Assembly: GCF_003416895.1 (NCBI RefSeq)
Contig: NZ_QVIO01000005.1
Location: 372,001-436,000, forward strand
DNA from: Duganella sp. BJB476
Lineage (GTDB): Bacteria > Pseudomonadota > Gammaproteobacteria > Burkholderiales > Burkholderiaceae_D
Direction of reading: 5' to 3'
Length of the DNA: 64,000 nucleotides
A program made the translations under genes and the position numbers. Each line of letters begins with the position of its first letter. Position 1 is the stretch's first letter. The notes under the pieces are model-generated. The model was given only the letters and a program-made list of their open reading frames with translations. It searched no databases and had not been told where the DNA came from. Below are positions 15,444 to 23,813 of the stretch, piece after piece.

Positions 15444-16493
15444 TTAGCAGCCGCACTTCTCCTTCGGTGCCGAGTCCAGCACGGCACCGCGGGTTTTCAG
15501 GCCCAATTTGTTCAACAGCGCGCGGTCGTCTTCCGCTTCCGGGTTATCGGTGGTCAGCAGCTTGTCGCCGTAGAAGATCGAATTGGCGCCGGCCAGGAAG
15601 CACATGGCTTGCACCGCTTCGCCCATCTGGCGGCGGCCTGCCGACAGACGCACGCGCGCCTTCGGCATCGTGATGCGGGCGACGGCGATGGTGCGCACGA
15701 ATTCGAACGGGTCCAGCGGGTCCATGCCGTACAGCGGTGTGCCTTCCACCTGCACCAGGTGGTTGACCGGAACCGATTCAGGATACGGATTCAGGTTGGC
15801 CAGCTGCGCGATCAAGCCGGCGCGCTGCAAGCGCGACTCGCCCATGCCGACGATGCCGCCGCAGCAAACCTTCAGGCCAGCTTCGCGGATGCGGCCCAGC
15901 GTGTCCAGGCGGTCCTGGTATTCGCGGGTCGAGATCACGTTGTCGTAGAACTCAGGCGCGGTGTCCAGGTTGTGATTGTAGTAATCGAGGCCGGCGGCCT
16001 TCAGGCGCTCGGCCTGTTTTTCTTCCAGCATGCCCAGCGTGGCACAGGTTTCCAGGCCCAGCGCCTTCACTTCGCGCACCATCTCTTCGACCTTGTCCAT
16101 GTCGCGGTCTTTAGGGCTGCGCCATGCGGCGCCCATGCAGAAGCGGGTGGCGCCGTTGTCCTTGGCCTGCTTGGCTGCGTCCAGCACGGTGTCGATGTCG
16201 AGAATCTTCTTGGCTTCGACGCCGGTGTCGTAGCGCGCCGCCTGCGGGCAGTAGCCGCAGTCTTCCTCGCAGCCGCCGGTCTTGATCGACAGCAGCGTGG
16301 CCAGTTCGACGTCGCCGTCAGGGAAGTTGGTGCGGTGGGTTTGCTGTGCGCGGAACATCAGGTCATTGAACGGCAGGTCGAACAAAGCCATCACGTCATC
16401 CAGCGGCCACGTCGCGGCAGGCGGCAAGGTGATGGCGGCCGTCGGACGGTGCAGCGCTACGGTTTTCGGTTCTTGGAGGGTGTTCTGGGACAT
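15444..16493 (-). CDS. bioB: Biotin synthase
   Basis: The 349-residue radical-SAM enzyme inserts sulfur into dethiobiotin. The Fe4S4-binding cysteines are Cys75, Cys79 and Cys82 in 'TGGCEEDCGYCPQ', followed by 'CMGAAWRSPKDRDMDKV', 'YYNHNLDTAPEFY' and 'NSIFYGDKLLTT', all canonical. ATG 16493 has an AAGGA site 7 nt upstream; the earlier in-frame start lacks one. It is the last of the bioAFDB genes and the one directly before mccA. Confidence 0.97.
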   Translation of the reverse strand: MSQNTLQEPKTVALHRPTAAITLPPAATWPLDDVMALFDLPFNDLMFRAQQTHRTNFPDGDVELATLLSIKTGGCEEDCGYCPQAARYDTGVEAKKILDIDTVLDAAKQAKDNGATRFCMGAAWRSPKDRDMDKVEEMVREVKALGLETCATLGMLEEKQAERLKAAGLDYYNHNLDTAPEFYDNVISTREYQDRLDTLGRIREAGLKVCCGGIVGMGESRLQRAGLIAQLANLNPYPESVPVNHLVQVEGTPLYGMDPLDPFEFVRTIAVARITMPKARVRLSAGRRQMGEAVQAMCFLAGANSIFYGDKLLTTDNPEAEDDRALLNKLGLKTRGAVLDSAPKEKCGC

Positions 16494-16510
16494 CGTGATT
16501 CCTTCTTCGT

Positions 16511-17293
16511 TCAAAGTTTGTTTTGAGCTGGCCAATTTGGCAGCTGCGTAAAATCGATATATGCGGCGGCGGCTTGCGCGCCGGGTTCGGCCAGGCGCGG
16601 CACGCGGCCCAGCAGCGGTGCGCTGATGCGTTGCTCCAGTGCGGCGACGTTTTCGTCGGCGAAGGCCATGTCGTCCTGCGTTTCGTTGGCGACCCAGCCG
16701 GCCAGCCGCAGGCCGCGCGCTTCGATCGCTTCCACCGTCAGCAGCGCGTGGCTGATGCAGCCCAGCCGCAGGCCGACCACCAGCACTACCGGCAGGTCGA
16801 GCTGCTCGGCCAGGTCGGCGGTGTCGAAATCATCGTTCAGCGGCACGCGGAAACCGCCCACGCCTTCCACCACCGTCGCATCGGAGGCGGCGTTGATTTC
16901 GACGTAGGCCGCCAGGATGGGCACTGGCGAAATCGTCACGCCTTCCAGCGCGGCGGCGATGTGCGGCGCGGCAGGCTCCTTCAGCAGGAAAGGCGTGGTG
17001 ATCGATTGCGGCAGGTGGACATTGCCGGCGGCGGCCAGCTGGTCGCAGTCGTCGTTGTGCAAAACGCCGTCGCGCAGTTCGGCGCCGGCGGCCACCGGCT
17101 TCATGCCGCAGGCGCGCACGCCGGCCTGCACCAGCGCATGCAGCATCGCCGATGAGATCAGCGTCTTGCCGATTTCGGTGTCGGTGCCGGTGACAAAACA
17201 GCTGAAACGCGGCGGGATGCCGGTGGCGGCGGGCGCCGGTTGCACCTGCGTGCGCGGTGTGTCCACAGCTATGACGGGATCGTCGAGACTCAT
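16511..17293 (-). CDS. bioD: Dethiobiotin synthetase
   Basis: The 260-residue ATPase closes the ureido ring of dethiobiotin from 7,8-diaminopelargonic acid, CO2 and ATP. A P-loop lies at residues 36-44 ('GTDTEIGKT'), followed by 'GMKPVAAGAE', 'TPFLLKEPAAPHIAA' and the 'VVEGVGGFRVPL' segment. The N-terminal ~30 residues are a Pro/Ala-rich extension relative to E. coli BioD. ATG 17293 is preceded by AAAGGACTT. The gap to bioF is 1 nt, so translation is probably coupled. Confidence 0.94.
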   Translation of the reverse strand: MSLDDPVIAVDTPRTQVQPAPAATGIPPRFSCFVTGTDTEIGKTLISSAMLHALVQAGVRACGMKPVAAGAELRDGVLHNDDCDQLAAAGNVHLPQSITTPFLLKEPAAPHIAAALEGVTISPVPILAAYVEINAASDATVVEGVGGFRVPLNDDFDTADLAEQLDLPVVLVVGLRLGCISHALLTVEAIEARGLRLAGWVANETQDDMAFADENVAALEQRISAPLLGRVPRLAEPGAQAAAAYIDFTQLPNWPAQNKL

Positions 17294-17294
17294 A

Positions 17295-18479
17295 TCAAGT
17301 CCTTTCCAATGCATTGATCGCGGCTATCAGCTTCGCGACTTCCATGCTGCTATGCCCTGCGGACAGCGTCACGCGCAGGCGCGAGGTGCCTGGCGCCACG
17401 GTCGGCGGACGGATGGTGCCGACCCACAGGCCCTGCTCGTACAGGGCCGCGCCGGCGCGCATGGTCTCGGCATTATCGCCGATCAGGATGGGCTGGATCG
17501 CAGTCATCGAGGGCAGGCGCTGCCAGCGCTTCAGGCGCAGGCCATCGTCCAATTGTGCCACCAAAGCTTGCAGCTGTGCGCGGCGGTTGCGGCCTTCGTC
17601 GCCTTCCAGCAGTTCAAGGCTGGTCAGCAGCGCGTGCGCCAGCGCCGGCGGCGTGGCGGTGGTGAAGATGTAGGGACGGGCTTTCTGGATCAGCGTTTCG
17701 ATCACCGTCTCGTGCGCGGCGACGAAAGCGCCGCTGACGCCGGCCGCCTTGCCCAGCGTGCCCATATAGACCAGGTTGGGCGAACGCAGGTCGAAGTGCT
17801 CCAGCGCGCCGTGGCCGTTGGCGCCCAGCGTGCCGAAGCCGTGGGCGTCGTCCACCACCAGCCAGGCGCCGTATTGTTCGCACAAGGCCAGCAACTGCGG
17901 CAGCGGCGCCAGGTCGCCGTCCATGCTGAAGACGCTGTCCGTCACTACCAGCTTGGTAGCGGCCTTGGACGCGGCCAGCATCTGCGCCAGCGCTTCCAGG
18001 TCGGCATGCGGGTAGACCTTGACGTTGGCGCGCGACAGGCGGGCGCCGTCGATCAGCGAGGCGTGGTTCAGCGATTCGGAGAAGATGTCGGCGTCGCGGT
18101 CGCCGGCGGTCAGGCCGGTGACGATGGCCAGGTTGGCCATGTAGCCGGTGCAGAAGGTTAGCGCGCGCGGCGACACCAGATGGGCGCCGACGAATTCCAC
18201 CAGGCGCTCTTCCAGCATGGCGTGGGCGCGACCGTGGCCGCTGATCAGGTGCGAGGCGCCGCTGCCGACGCCATACATCGCCGCGCCTTCCTGCAACGCG
18301 AGTTTGATCTTGCGGTGGTTGGCCAGACCCAGGTAGTCGTTGGTGCAGAAGGCCAGCAGTTCGCGGCCGCCCACCGACACGCGCGGACCACAGGGCGTGT
18401 CGACCGTGCGGCGGGTGCGGATCAGGTCCTGTTCTTCCAGCGCTTGCAGCTGCTGCTTGAGTTGGTTCAGCATTTCCAT
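17295..18479 (-). CDS. bioF: 8-amino-7-oxononanoate synthase
   Basis: The 394-residue PLP enzyme condenses pimeloyl-ACP/CoA with alanine. Motifs: 'CTNDYLGLANHRKIKLALQEGAAMYGVGSGASHLISGHGRAHAMLEERL', 'VVDDAHGFGTLGANGHG' and the PLP-lysine segment 'YMGTLGKAAGVSGAFV'. The start is ATG at 18479 (or 18473), 2 nt after the bioA stop. A longer open frame reaching 19130 runs antisense-frame through bioA and is not used. Confidence 0.95.
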   Translation of the reverse strand: MEMLNQLKQQLQALEEQDLIRTRRTVDTPCGPRVSVGGRELLAFCTNDYLGLANHRKIKLALQEGAAMYGVGSGASHLISGHGRAHAMLEERLVEFVGAHLVSPRALTFCTGYMANLAIVTGLTAGDRDADIFSESLNHASLIDGARLSRANVKVYPHADLEALAQMLAASKAATKLVVTDSVFSMDGDLAPLPQLLALCEQYGAWLVVDDAHGFGTLGANGHGALEHFDLRSPNLVYMGTLGKAAGVSGAFVAAHETVIETLIQKARPYIFTTATPPALAHALLTSLELLEGDEGRNRRAQLQALVAQLDDGLRLKRWQRLPSMTAIQPILIGDNAETMRAGAALYEQGLWVGTIRPPTVAPGTSRLRVTLSAGHSSMEVAKLIAAINALERT

Positions 18480-18481
18480 GG

Positions 18482-19810
18482 TCAGCCCGCCATCACTTTG
18501 TCGAACACGGCCAGCGTGTTGGCGGCGAGGCCGTCGATTTCCTCGTCGTTGAGGATATACGGCGGCATCATGTAGACGGTGGAGCCGATGGGGCGCATCA
18601 GCAGCTCGTGCTCCACCGCCGTGGCGAAGAAGCGGCGTGAGAAGTCCGGCGTGGCGTCGATGGCGTCGAAGGCCCAGATCATGCCGCGTTGGCGGAAGTT
18701 GCGCACCTGCTTGTGCTGCGCCAGCGGTTGCAGCGCTGCGGTCAGGCGCGCGGCTTTCACGCGGTTGGCGGCCAGTACATCGTCTTCCTCGAAGATTTGC
18801 AGCGTCGCCAGCGCGGCGCGGCAGGCCAGCGGGTTGCCGGTGTACGAGTGCGAGTGCAGGAAGCCGCGCGTGACGTCGTTGCTGTAGAAGGACTGGTAGA
18901 TCTCGTCGCGCGTCATCACCAGCGACAGCGGCAGGTAGCCGCCGCTGATGCCCTTCGACAGGCACAGGAAGTCCGGCCATACGCCGGCCTGCTCGCAGGC
19001 GAAGAAGGTGCCGGTGCGGCCGCAGCCGACGGCGATTTCGTCGAGGATCAGGTGTACCGAGTGGCGGTCGCACAGTTCGCGCACCAGCTTCAGGTACAGC
19101 GGGTCGTGCATCGCCATGCCGGTGGCGCATTGCACCAGCGGTTCGATGATGATGGCGGCGATCTTGTCGGCGCGTTCGATGAACAGGCGTTCGACGTCGG
19201 CGGCGGCTTTGTGGGCCATGTCTTCGGCGGTTTCGCCGGGAGCCGCATTGCGGGCGTCCGGCGACATCACGGTTTGCGAGGCGCGCAGCAGCGGGCCGTA
19301 GGCATCCTTGAACAGGGCGACGTCGGTGACGGCCAGGGCGCCGATGGTCTCGCCGTGGTAGCTGCCCTTGAGGCAGACGAATTCCTGCTTGCCGCTCTTG
19401 CCGTTGTTGCGCCAGGAGTGGAAGCTCATCTTCAGCGCGATTTCCACGGCCGATGCGCCGTCGCTGGCGTAGAAGCTATGGCCGAGCACATGGCCGGTCA
19501 GCGCCGACAGTTTTTCCGACAGCTCGATCACCGGTTCGTGCGTGAAGCCGGCCAGCATCGCGTGTTCCAGCGTGTCCAGCTGGTCCTTCAGCGCGGCGTT
19601 GATGCGCGGGTTGGCGTGGCCGAACAGGTTCACCCACCAGGAGCTGATCGCATCGAGGTAGCGGCGGCCTTCATGGTCGTACAGCCACGCACCCTTGCCG
19701 CTCTTGACCGGAATCAGGGGCACAGTCTCGTGGTGTTGCATCTGGGTGCACGGATGCCATACGCTGCGCAGGCTGCGTGCTACCCAGTCGCTTTGTTTAT
19801 TCAATTCCAA
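18482..19810 (-). CDS. bioA: Adenosylmethionine-8-amino-7-oxononanoate aminotransferase (TTG start)
   Basis: The 442-residue PLP aminotransferase makes 7,8-diaminopelargonic acid using SAM as amino donor. Motifs: 'HPCTQMQHHETVPLIPV', 'YLDAISSWWVNLFGHANPRI', 'SFYASDGASAVEIALKMSFHSW', 'LKGSYHGETIGALAVTD', 'LILDEIAVGCGRTGTFFACEQAGVWPDFLCLSKGISGGYLP'. No ATG is available: a TAG lies in frame just upstream, and the first codons are TTG at 19810 and 19804. GGAG 5 nt before 19810 supports TTG as the start. First of the bio genes, 51 bp after liuC. Confidence 0.94.
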   Translation of the reverse strand: MELNKQSDWVARSLRSVWHPCTQMQHHETVPLIPVKSGKGAWLYDHEGRRYLDAISSWWVNLFGHANPRINAALKDQLDTLEHAMLAGFTHEPVIELSEKLSALTGHVLGHSFYASDGASAVEIALKMSFHSWRNNGKSGKQEFVCLKGSYHGETIGALAVTDVALFKDAYGPLLRASQTVMSPDARNAAPGETAEDMAHKAAADVERLFIERADKIAAIIIEPLVQCATGMAMHDPLYLKLVRELCDRHSVHLILDEIAVGCGRTGTFFACEQAGVWPDFLCLSKGISGGYLPLSLVMTRDEIYQSFYSNDVTRGFLHSHSYTGNPLACRAALATLQIFEEDDVLAANRVKAARLTAALQPLAQHKQVRNFRQRGMIWAFDAIDATPDFSRRFFATAVEHELLMRPIGSTVYMMPPYILNDEEIDGLAANTLAVFDKVMAG

Positions 19811-19832
19811 AGAAGCTCCAAACTATTTTTTT

Positions 19833-19857
19833 GTTCTCCCCGCTGCGCGGGGAGAAC
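19833..19857 (-). promoter_or_regulatory. Intercistronic hairpin between liuC and bioA
   Basis: A perfect 11-bp inverted repeat (GTTCTCCCCGC / GCGGGGAGAAC, loop of 3) is followed in the mRNA direction by seven A, not T. It is therefore not a terminator for the operon. It lies 23 bases upstream of the bioA start and may influence stability or translation at the switch from liu to bio genes. Confidence 0.45.
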
Positions 19858-19861
19858 GGTA

Positions 19862-20659
19862 TTAACTCAGCCATGACGGCTTGCGCTTCTCAAGGAACGA
19901 GGCCACGCCTTCGCGGCCCTGTTCCGAGGCGCGGATATGGGCGATGCGCTCGGCGGTATCGGCCAGCAGCGCATCGTTGACGGTTTGCCCAACCACGTCG
20001 CGCACCAGCACCTTGGCTTGCTGCACGGCGTTCGGGCTGTTGTTGACCAGCGCCTTGACGATTTCCGCTACTTTGGCGTCGAGCGCGTCGGCGGCCACCA
20101 CTTCGTGCGCGAAGCCGATGCGCAGCGCTTCCTGTGCGCCGAATCGCTCGGCGGTCAGGAAGTAGCGGCGCGATGCGTTCTCGCCTATGGCCTTGATCAC
20201 ATATGGCGAAATGGTGGCGGGGATCAGTCCCAGTTTCACTTCGCTCAGGCAGAAATTGGCCTGGTCGACCGCGACGATGATGTCGCACGCGGAGACCAGC
20301 CCCATGCCGCCGGCGTAGCAATCGCCCTGCACCTTGGCCACCACGGGCTTGGGACACAGGTAGATCGTGCGCAGCATCTCCGCCAGTTGCAGAGCGTCGG
20401 CGTGGTTTTCGGCGTGCGTGTAGCCCGCCATTTTTTTCATCCAGTTCAAGTCGGCGCCGGCGCAGAAGGCCGGGCCGTTCGCCGCCAGCACAATCGCGCG
20501 CAAGTCTGCTTCGGCACCGAGCTCGCCGAAGGCTTGCGTGATCTCGGCGATAGTGGTTTCGTTGAAGGCGTTGCGCACGTCCGGGCGGTTCAGCGTGACG
20601 GTGGCGACCTTGCCTTCGCGGCTGATGGTCAGCGTGGTAAAGCCGATCTCTAAGCTCAT
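19862..20659 (-). CDS. liuC: Methylglutaconyl-CoA hydratase (enoyl-CoA hydratase family)
   Basis: The 265-residue crotonase-fold enzyme is assigned to hydration of 3-methylglutaconyl-CoA to HMG-CoA from its place between the MCC subunits and HMG-CoA lyase. Crotonase motifs: 'VTLNRPDVRNAFNETTIAEI', oxyanion-hole segment 'ANGPAFCAGADLNWMKKM', 'VQGDCYAGGMGLVSACDIIVAVDQANFCLSEVKLGLIPATISPYV'. It starts 2 nt after the hydrolase stop. Confidence 0.9.
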   Translation of the reverse strand: MSLEIGFTTLTISREGKVATVTLNRPDVRNAFNETTIAEITQAFGELGAEADLRAIVLAANGPAFCAGADLNWMKKMAGYTHAENHADALQLAEMLRTIYLCPKPVVAKVQGDCYAGGMGLVSACDIIVAVDQANFCLSEVKLGLIPATISPYVIKAIGENASRRYFLTAERFGAQEALRIGFAHEVVAADALDAKVAEIVKALVNNSPNAVQQAKVLVRDVVGQTVNDALLADTAERIAHIRASEQGREGVASFLEKRKPSWLS

Positions 20660-20661
20660 CT

Positions 20662-21537
20662 CTAGTCCTTGATCGTGTATTTGATTTCGGTCGGCATGCC
20701 GACGCTTTGCAGGAAGCGCGTGGTCTCGGGCAGCCAGATGGCGACGCCGTCCGCGCTGGAGCTCATGCCGTGCGCGTCGCGCTTGAACGGTCCGTAGGCC
20801 ACCAGCTGCGCCTTGCCGCCGCCGGCGGTGTAGGCCGCGTACATATCGGCCGCCAGCTTGGGGCCGAAGTGCTGGTCGTTGGCGCCGTAGAACCAGATGC
20901 TTGGCGTGGTGCTCACCGCCCCATAGGCCTTGAAGGCATCGACCAGCGCGGTCTTCCAGTCGCAGTGGGAGCGGCTGTTGACGCCACCGGCGAAGTTAAT
21001 GATGCCCTGCACGCCGCTGATGTTATGGCTGCCGGCGGCGATCGCGGTCAGGCCGCCGTGCGACTGGCCGGCCAGGATCACATGCTGCTGGTCGGCCCAT
21101 GGCTGCTTCATTACGTAGGCCATGGCGGAGTACAGCGATGCAGCCTGCTGTTCGCCGTTTTCCGTAGCCTGGCAGTGCGAGTTGGCGTAGGTGCCGCCCG
21201 AGCCGGCAAAACCCAGCCGCATCGGGATCACCACCGCGTAGCCACGCTTGATAAACTCGCGGCTGATGACCGGATAGCGCGCCCGCTCCTGCTGGTGAGC
21301 GTCGCCGCCGGCTTTACCGTGATTCATGAACAGCACCGGGAACGGACCGTCGCCCGGCGGCTTGTAGATGGTGGTTTGCAGCGTGATGTCGGCGCCGGCT
21401 ATCCTGGCGGGGATGGCGATGACCTGCTCGCCCATGCTCGCATCGACCACCGGCAGCGGGCCGGCCTGCGCCGAGGCGCAAGCCGCCACCAGCAGCAGCG
21501 CTGCCAGTCCGTGACGGTATCGGGTCTGCATGGTCAT
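20662..21537 (-). CDS. Exported alpha/beta hydrolase (dienelactone-hydrolase-like)
   Basis: The 291-residue protein begins with a signal peptide ('HGLAALLLVAACASAQA'). The serine-hydrolase fold shows a nucleophile elbow 'LAGQSHGGLTAIAAG', an oxyanion-like 'VLFMNHGKAGG', an acid region 'FYGANDQHFG' and a late His in 'GPFKRDAHGMSSS'. The substrate is unknown. An exported hydrolase between mccB (8 nt upstream) and liuC (2 nt downstream) is unusual, because the rest of the operon acts on CoA thioesters in the cytoplasm. It may supply an ester-bound branched-chain or isoprenoid substrate; this is inference. Confidence 0.85.
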   Translation of the reverse strand: MTMQTRYRHGLAALLLVAACASAQAGPLPVVDASMGEQVIAIPARIAGADITLQTTIYKPPGDGPFPVLFMNHGKAGGDAHQQERARYPVISREFIKRGYAVVIPMRLGFAGSGGTYANSHCQATENGEQQAASLYSAMAYVMKQPWADQQHVILAGQSHGGLTAIAAGSHNISGVQGIINFAGGVNSRSHCDWKTALVDAFKAYGAVSTTPSIWFYGANDQHFGPKLAADMYAAYTAGGGKAQLVAYGPFKRDAHGMSSSADGVAIWLPETTRFLQSVGMPTEIKYTIKD

Positions 21538-21544
21538 CGTCCGC

Positions 21545-23167
21545 TTACATCCTGAAGACGCCGAACTTGGTGTCCGGGATTTCGGCATTGAGCGCGGCCG
21601 ACAGGCCCAGGCCCAGCACCATGCGGGTGTCGGCCGGGTCGATCACGCCGTCGTCCCACAGGCGCGCGGTGGCGTAGTATGGGTGGCCCTGGTGTTCGTA
21701 TTGATCCTTGATCGGCTGCTTGAACGCGGCTTCTTCCTCCGCCGTCCACGAGCCGCCCTTGCCTTCGATACCGTCGCGCTTGACCGTGGCCAGCACCGAC
21801 GCCGCCTGGTCGCCGCCCATGACGGAGATGCGGGCGTTAGGCCACATCCACATGAAGCGCGGTGAGAAGGCGCGGCCGCACATGCCGTAGTTACCGGCGC
21901 CGAAGCTGCCGCCGATGATGACGGTGAACTTGGGCACGGCGGCCGTCGCCACTGCCGTCACCATCTTGGCGCCGTTGCGGGCGATGCCTTCGTTTTCGTA
22001 TTTGCGGCCGACCATGAAGCCGGTGATATTTTGCAGGAACACCAGCGGGATCTTGCGTTGCGCGCACAGCTCGATGAAGTGCGCGCCCTTCAGTGCGGAC
22101 TCGGAGAACAGGATGCCGTTGTTGGCGATGATGCCGACCTTCATGCCGAAGATGTGGGCGAAGCCGCAGATCAGCGTGGTGCCGTAGCGCGCCTTGAATT
22201 CATCGAATTCGCTGCCGTCGACGATGCGGGCGATGACTTCGCGCACATCGAACGGCTTGCGGGTGTCGACCGGGATCACGCCGTACAGTTCTTCGGTGGC
22301 GTACTTCGGTTCCGCCGCCTCGCGCAACGCGCCCTGCTGCGGCTTGGTGCGGTTCAGATTCGATACGATGGTACGCGCCAGCGACAGCGCATGCAGATCG
22401 TTCTGCGCCAGGTGGTCGGCCACGCCGGACAAACGGGTGTGGACGTCGCCGCCGCCCAGGTCTTCAGCGGTGACCACTTCGCCGGTGGCTGCCTTCACCA
22501 GCGGCGGGCCGCCGAGGAAGATGGTGCCCTGTTCCTTGACGATGATCGATTCGTCGCTCATCGCCGGCACGTAGGCGCCGCCGGCGGTGCAGGAGCCCAT
22601 CACCACCGCGATCTGCGGGATGCCCTTGGCCGACAGGTTGGCCTGGTTGTAGAAGATGCGGCCGAAGTGGTCGCGGTCCGGGAAGACGTCGTCCTGGTTC
22701 GGCAGGTTGGCGCCGCCCGAGTCGACCAGGTAGATGCACGGCAGGTTGTTCTGGTCGGCGATCTCCTGCGCGCGCAGGTGCTTCTTGACCGTGATCGGGT
22801 AGTAGGTGCCGCCCTTGACGGTGGCGTCGTTACAGACGATCACGCATTCCTGGCCGGCCACGCGGCCGATGCCGGTGATGATGCCGGCGGCCGGCGCGGC
22901 GTCGGCGCCGTTGGCGTCCTGGTACATGCCGTAGGCCGCCATCTGCGACAGTTCGAGGAAAGGCGTGCCGGGATCGAGCAGCATCTGCACGCGGTCGCGC
23001 GGCAGCAGTTTGCCGCGGGCGACGTGCTTGGCCGATGCCGCCTCGCCGCCGCCGAGGGCGATCTTGGCGACCTTGTCGCGCAGGTCATCGACGACGGCCT
23101 GCATGGCGGCCACGTTGGCTTTGAAATCCTCGCTGCGGGGATTGAGTTTGCTTTCGATCTGCGGCAT
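21545..23167 (-). CDS. mccB: Methylcrotonyl-CoA carboxylase beta subunit
   Basis: The 540-residue carboxyltransferase subunit transfers CO2 from biotin to 3-methylcrotonyl-CoA (LiuB). Acetyl-CoA carboxylase-type carboxyltransferase motifs: 'VARGKLLPRDRVQMLLDPGTPFLELS', 'YLVDSGGANLPNQDDVFPDRDHFGRIFYNQA', 'GSCTAGGAYVPAMSDE', 'GGSFGAGNYGMCGRAFSPRFMWMWPNARISVMGG'. It opens the ten-gene liu/bio run. The candidate LiuR operator 200 bp upstream sits inside the preceding YchJ-like gene. Confidence 0.96.
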   Translation of the reverse strand: MPQIESKLNPRSEDFKANVAAMQAVVDDLRDKVAKIALGGGEAASAKHVARGKLLPRDRVQMLLDPGTPFLELSQMAAYGMYQDANGADAAPAAGIITGIGRVAGQECVIVCNDATVKGGTYYPITVKKHLRAQEIADQNNLPCIYLVDSGGANLPNQDDVFPDRDHFGRIFYNQANLSAKGIPQIAVVMGSCTAGGAYVPAMSDESIIVKEQGTIFLGGPPLVKAATGEVVTAEDLGGGDVHTRLSGVADHLAQNDLHALSLARTIVSNLNRTKPQQGALREAAEPKYATEELYGVIPVDTRKPFDVREVIARIVDGSEFDEFKARYGTTLICGFAHIFGMKVGIIANNGILFSESALKGAHFIELCAQRKIPLVFLQNITGFMVGRKYENEGIARNGAKMVTAVATAAVPKFTVIIGGSFGAGNYGMCGRAFSPRFMWMWPNARISVMGGDQAASVLATVKRDGIEGKGGSWTAEEEAAFKQPIKDQYEHQGHPYYATARLWDDGVIDPADTRMVLGLGLSAALNAEIPDTKFGVFRM

Positions 23168-23212
23168 TGCTTTTCCTTTTTCTGCGCGGTGTCTCCGCCG
23201 CGTCCTGATGAT

Positions 23213-23647
23213 TTATTCTGGAAAACTACCGTCAACGTAAAACCAGCGCAGCCCGCCTTCGGCCGGCTCGCGTACAAAATTGCTAATTTCGTGCAGACGC
23301 TGGGCCCGGCCATTGGTCTTGAACCGTGCCACAAACTCCACCGTATCCGTGGTCAGGTCGGCATCTTCTGCTTTACGTTGACGTAAACGTAAAGCAGATT
23401 TTACCTCAAGTCCCAGCCACTGCAATTTTTCTTCGTTGCTCATAATCGGCTCGGCCGGACGGGTGCTGGCGTGCCAGGTGGCCATCAGGTAGGGCTCGTT
23501 GCGCTGGACATAGGCGGTATAGCGCGAACGCATCAGCGTTTCGGCGGTCGGCGGGATGGCCGCGCCGTCGATATACGGGCCGCAGCAGCTTGCCAGGGAG
23601 GGGCCGCCGCAGGGGCAGGCCGCGGGGGCGGTGGACTTCTTGGACAT
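23213..23647 (-). CDS. YchJ-family SEC-C motif protein
   Basis: The 144-residue protein has an N-terminal cysteine-rich SEC-C-type zinc motif ('CPCGGPSLASCCGPYIDG') and the family signature 'TAETLMRSRYTAYVQRNEPYLMATWHASTRP'. It belongs to the YchJ/UPF0225 family of unknown function, with an NTF2-like C-terminal half. It is the gene just upstream of mccB (45-bp gap), but codons for about residues 84-93 ('SALRLRQRKA') are also a perfect 30-bp LiuR-like palindrome. The DNA is therefore doing two jobs. Confidence 0.88.
   Translation of the reverse strand: MSKKSTAPAACPCGGPSLASCCGPYIDGAAIPPTAETLMRSRYTAYVQRNEPYLMATWHASTRPAEPIMSNEEKLQWLGLEVKSALRLRQRKAEDADLTTDTVEFVARFKTNGRAQRLHEISNFVREPAEGGLRWFYVDGSFPE
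23368..23397 (-). promoter_or_regulatory. Probable LiuR operator inside the YchJ-like gene
   Basis: Two 12-bp arms (CTGCTTTACGTT and AACGTAAAGCAG) form a perfect inverted repeat around the 6-bp spacer GACGTA. Three ACGT boxes are spaced 6 bp apart, the same pattern as at ivd and liuR. It is located 200 bp upstream of the mccB start. I see no convincing -10 box beside it. Confidence 0.65.
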
Positions 23648-23813
23648 GAATTCAGGTGGTCGGGCTGGTGTGGCGATCCAGCATTATCCGCCAAATAGCC
23701 GCATTCCGCCGGGCTTGCCGTTATGCTATGTGTACAAATATTGTTATTTTCAACGTCCTGATGCGTACATGTTTTCTGTAACGCTATTACACTAGAGGCG
23801 TGAGGAGATTTGA

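Noticed and set aside
13427..15673. 748-codon plus-strand frame over mccA
   Set aside because: Composition of an antisense shadow; mccA on the minus strand has all motifs including the biotin lysine.
18480..19130. Upstream extension of the bioF frame
   Set aside because: It overlaps bioA, which has full aminotransferase motifs; BioF of normal length starts at 18479.
19826..19857. Hairpin with T-run considered as a terminator between liuC and bioA
   Set aside because: The T-run precedes the hairpin on the plus strand; in the transcribed minus direction it is an A-run, so it cannot terminate the operon.
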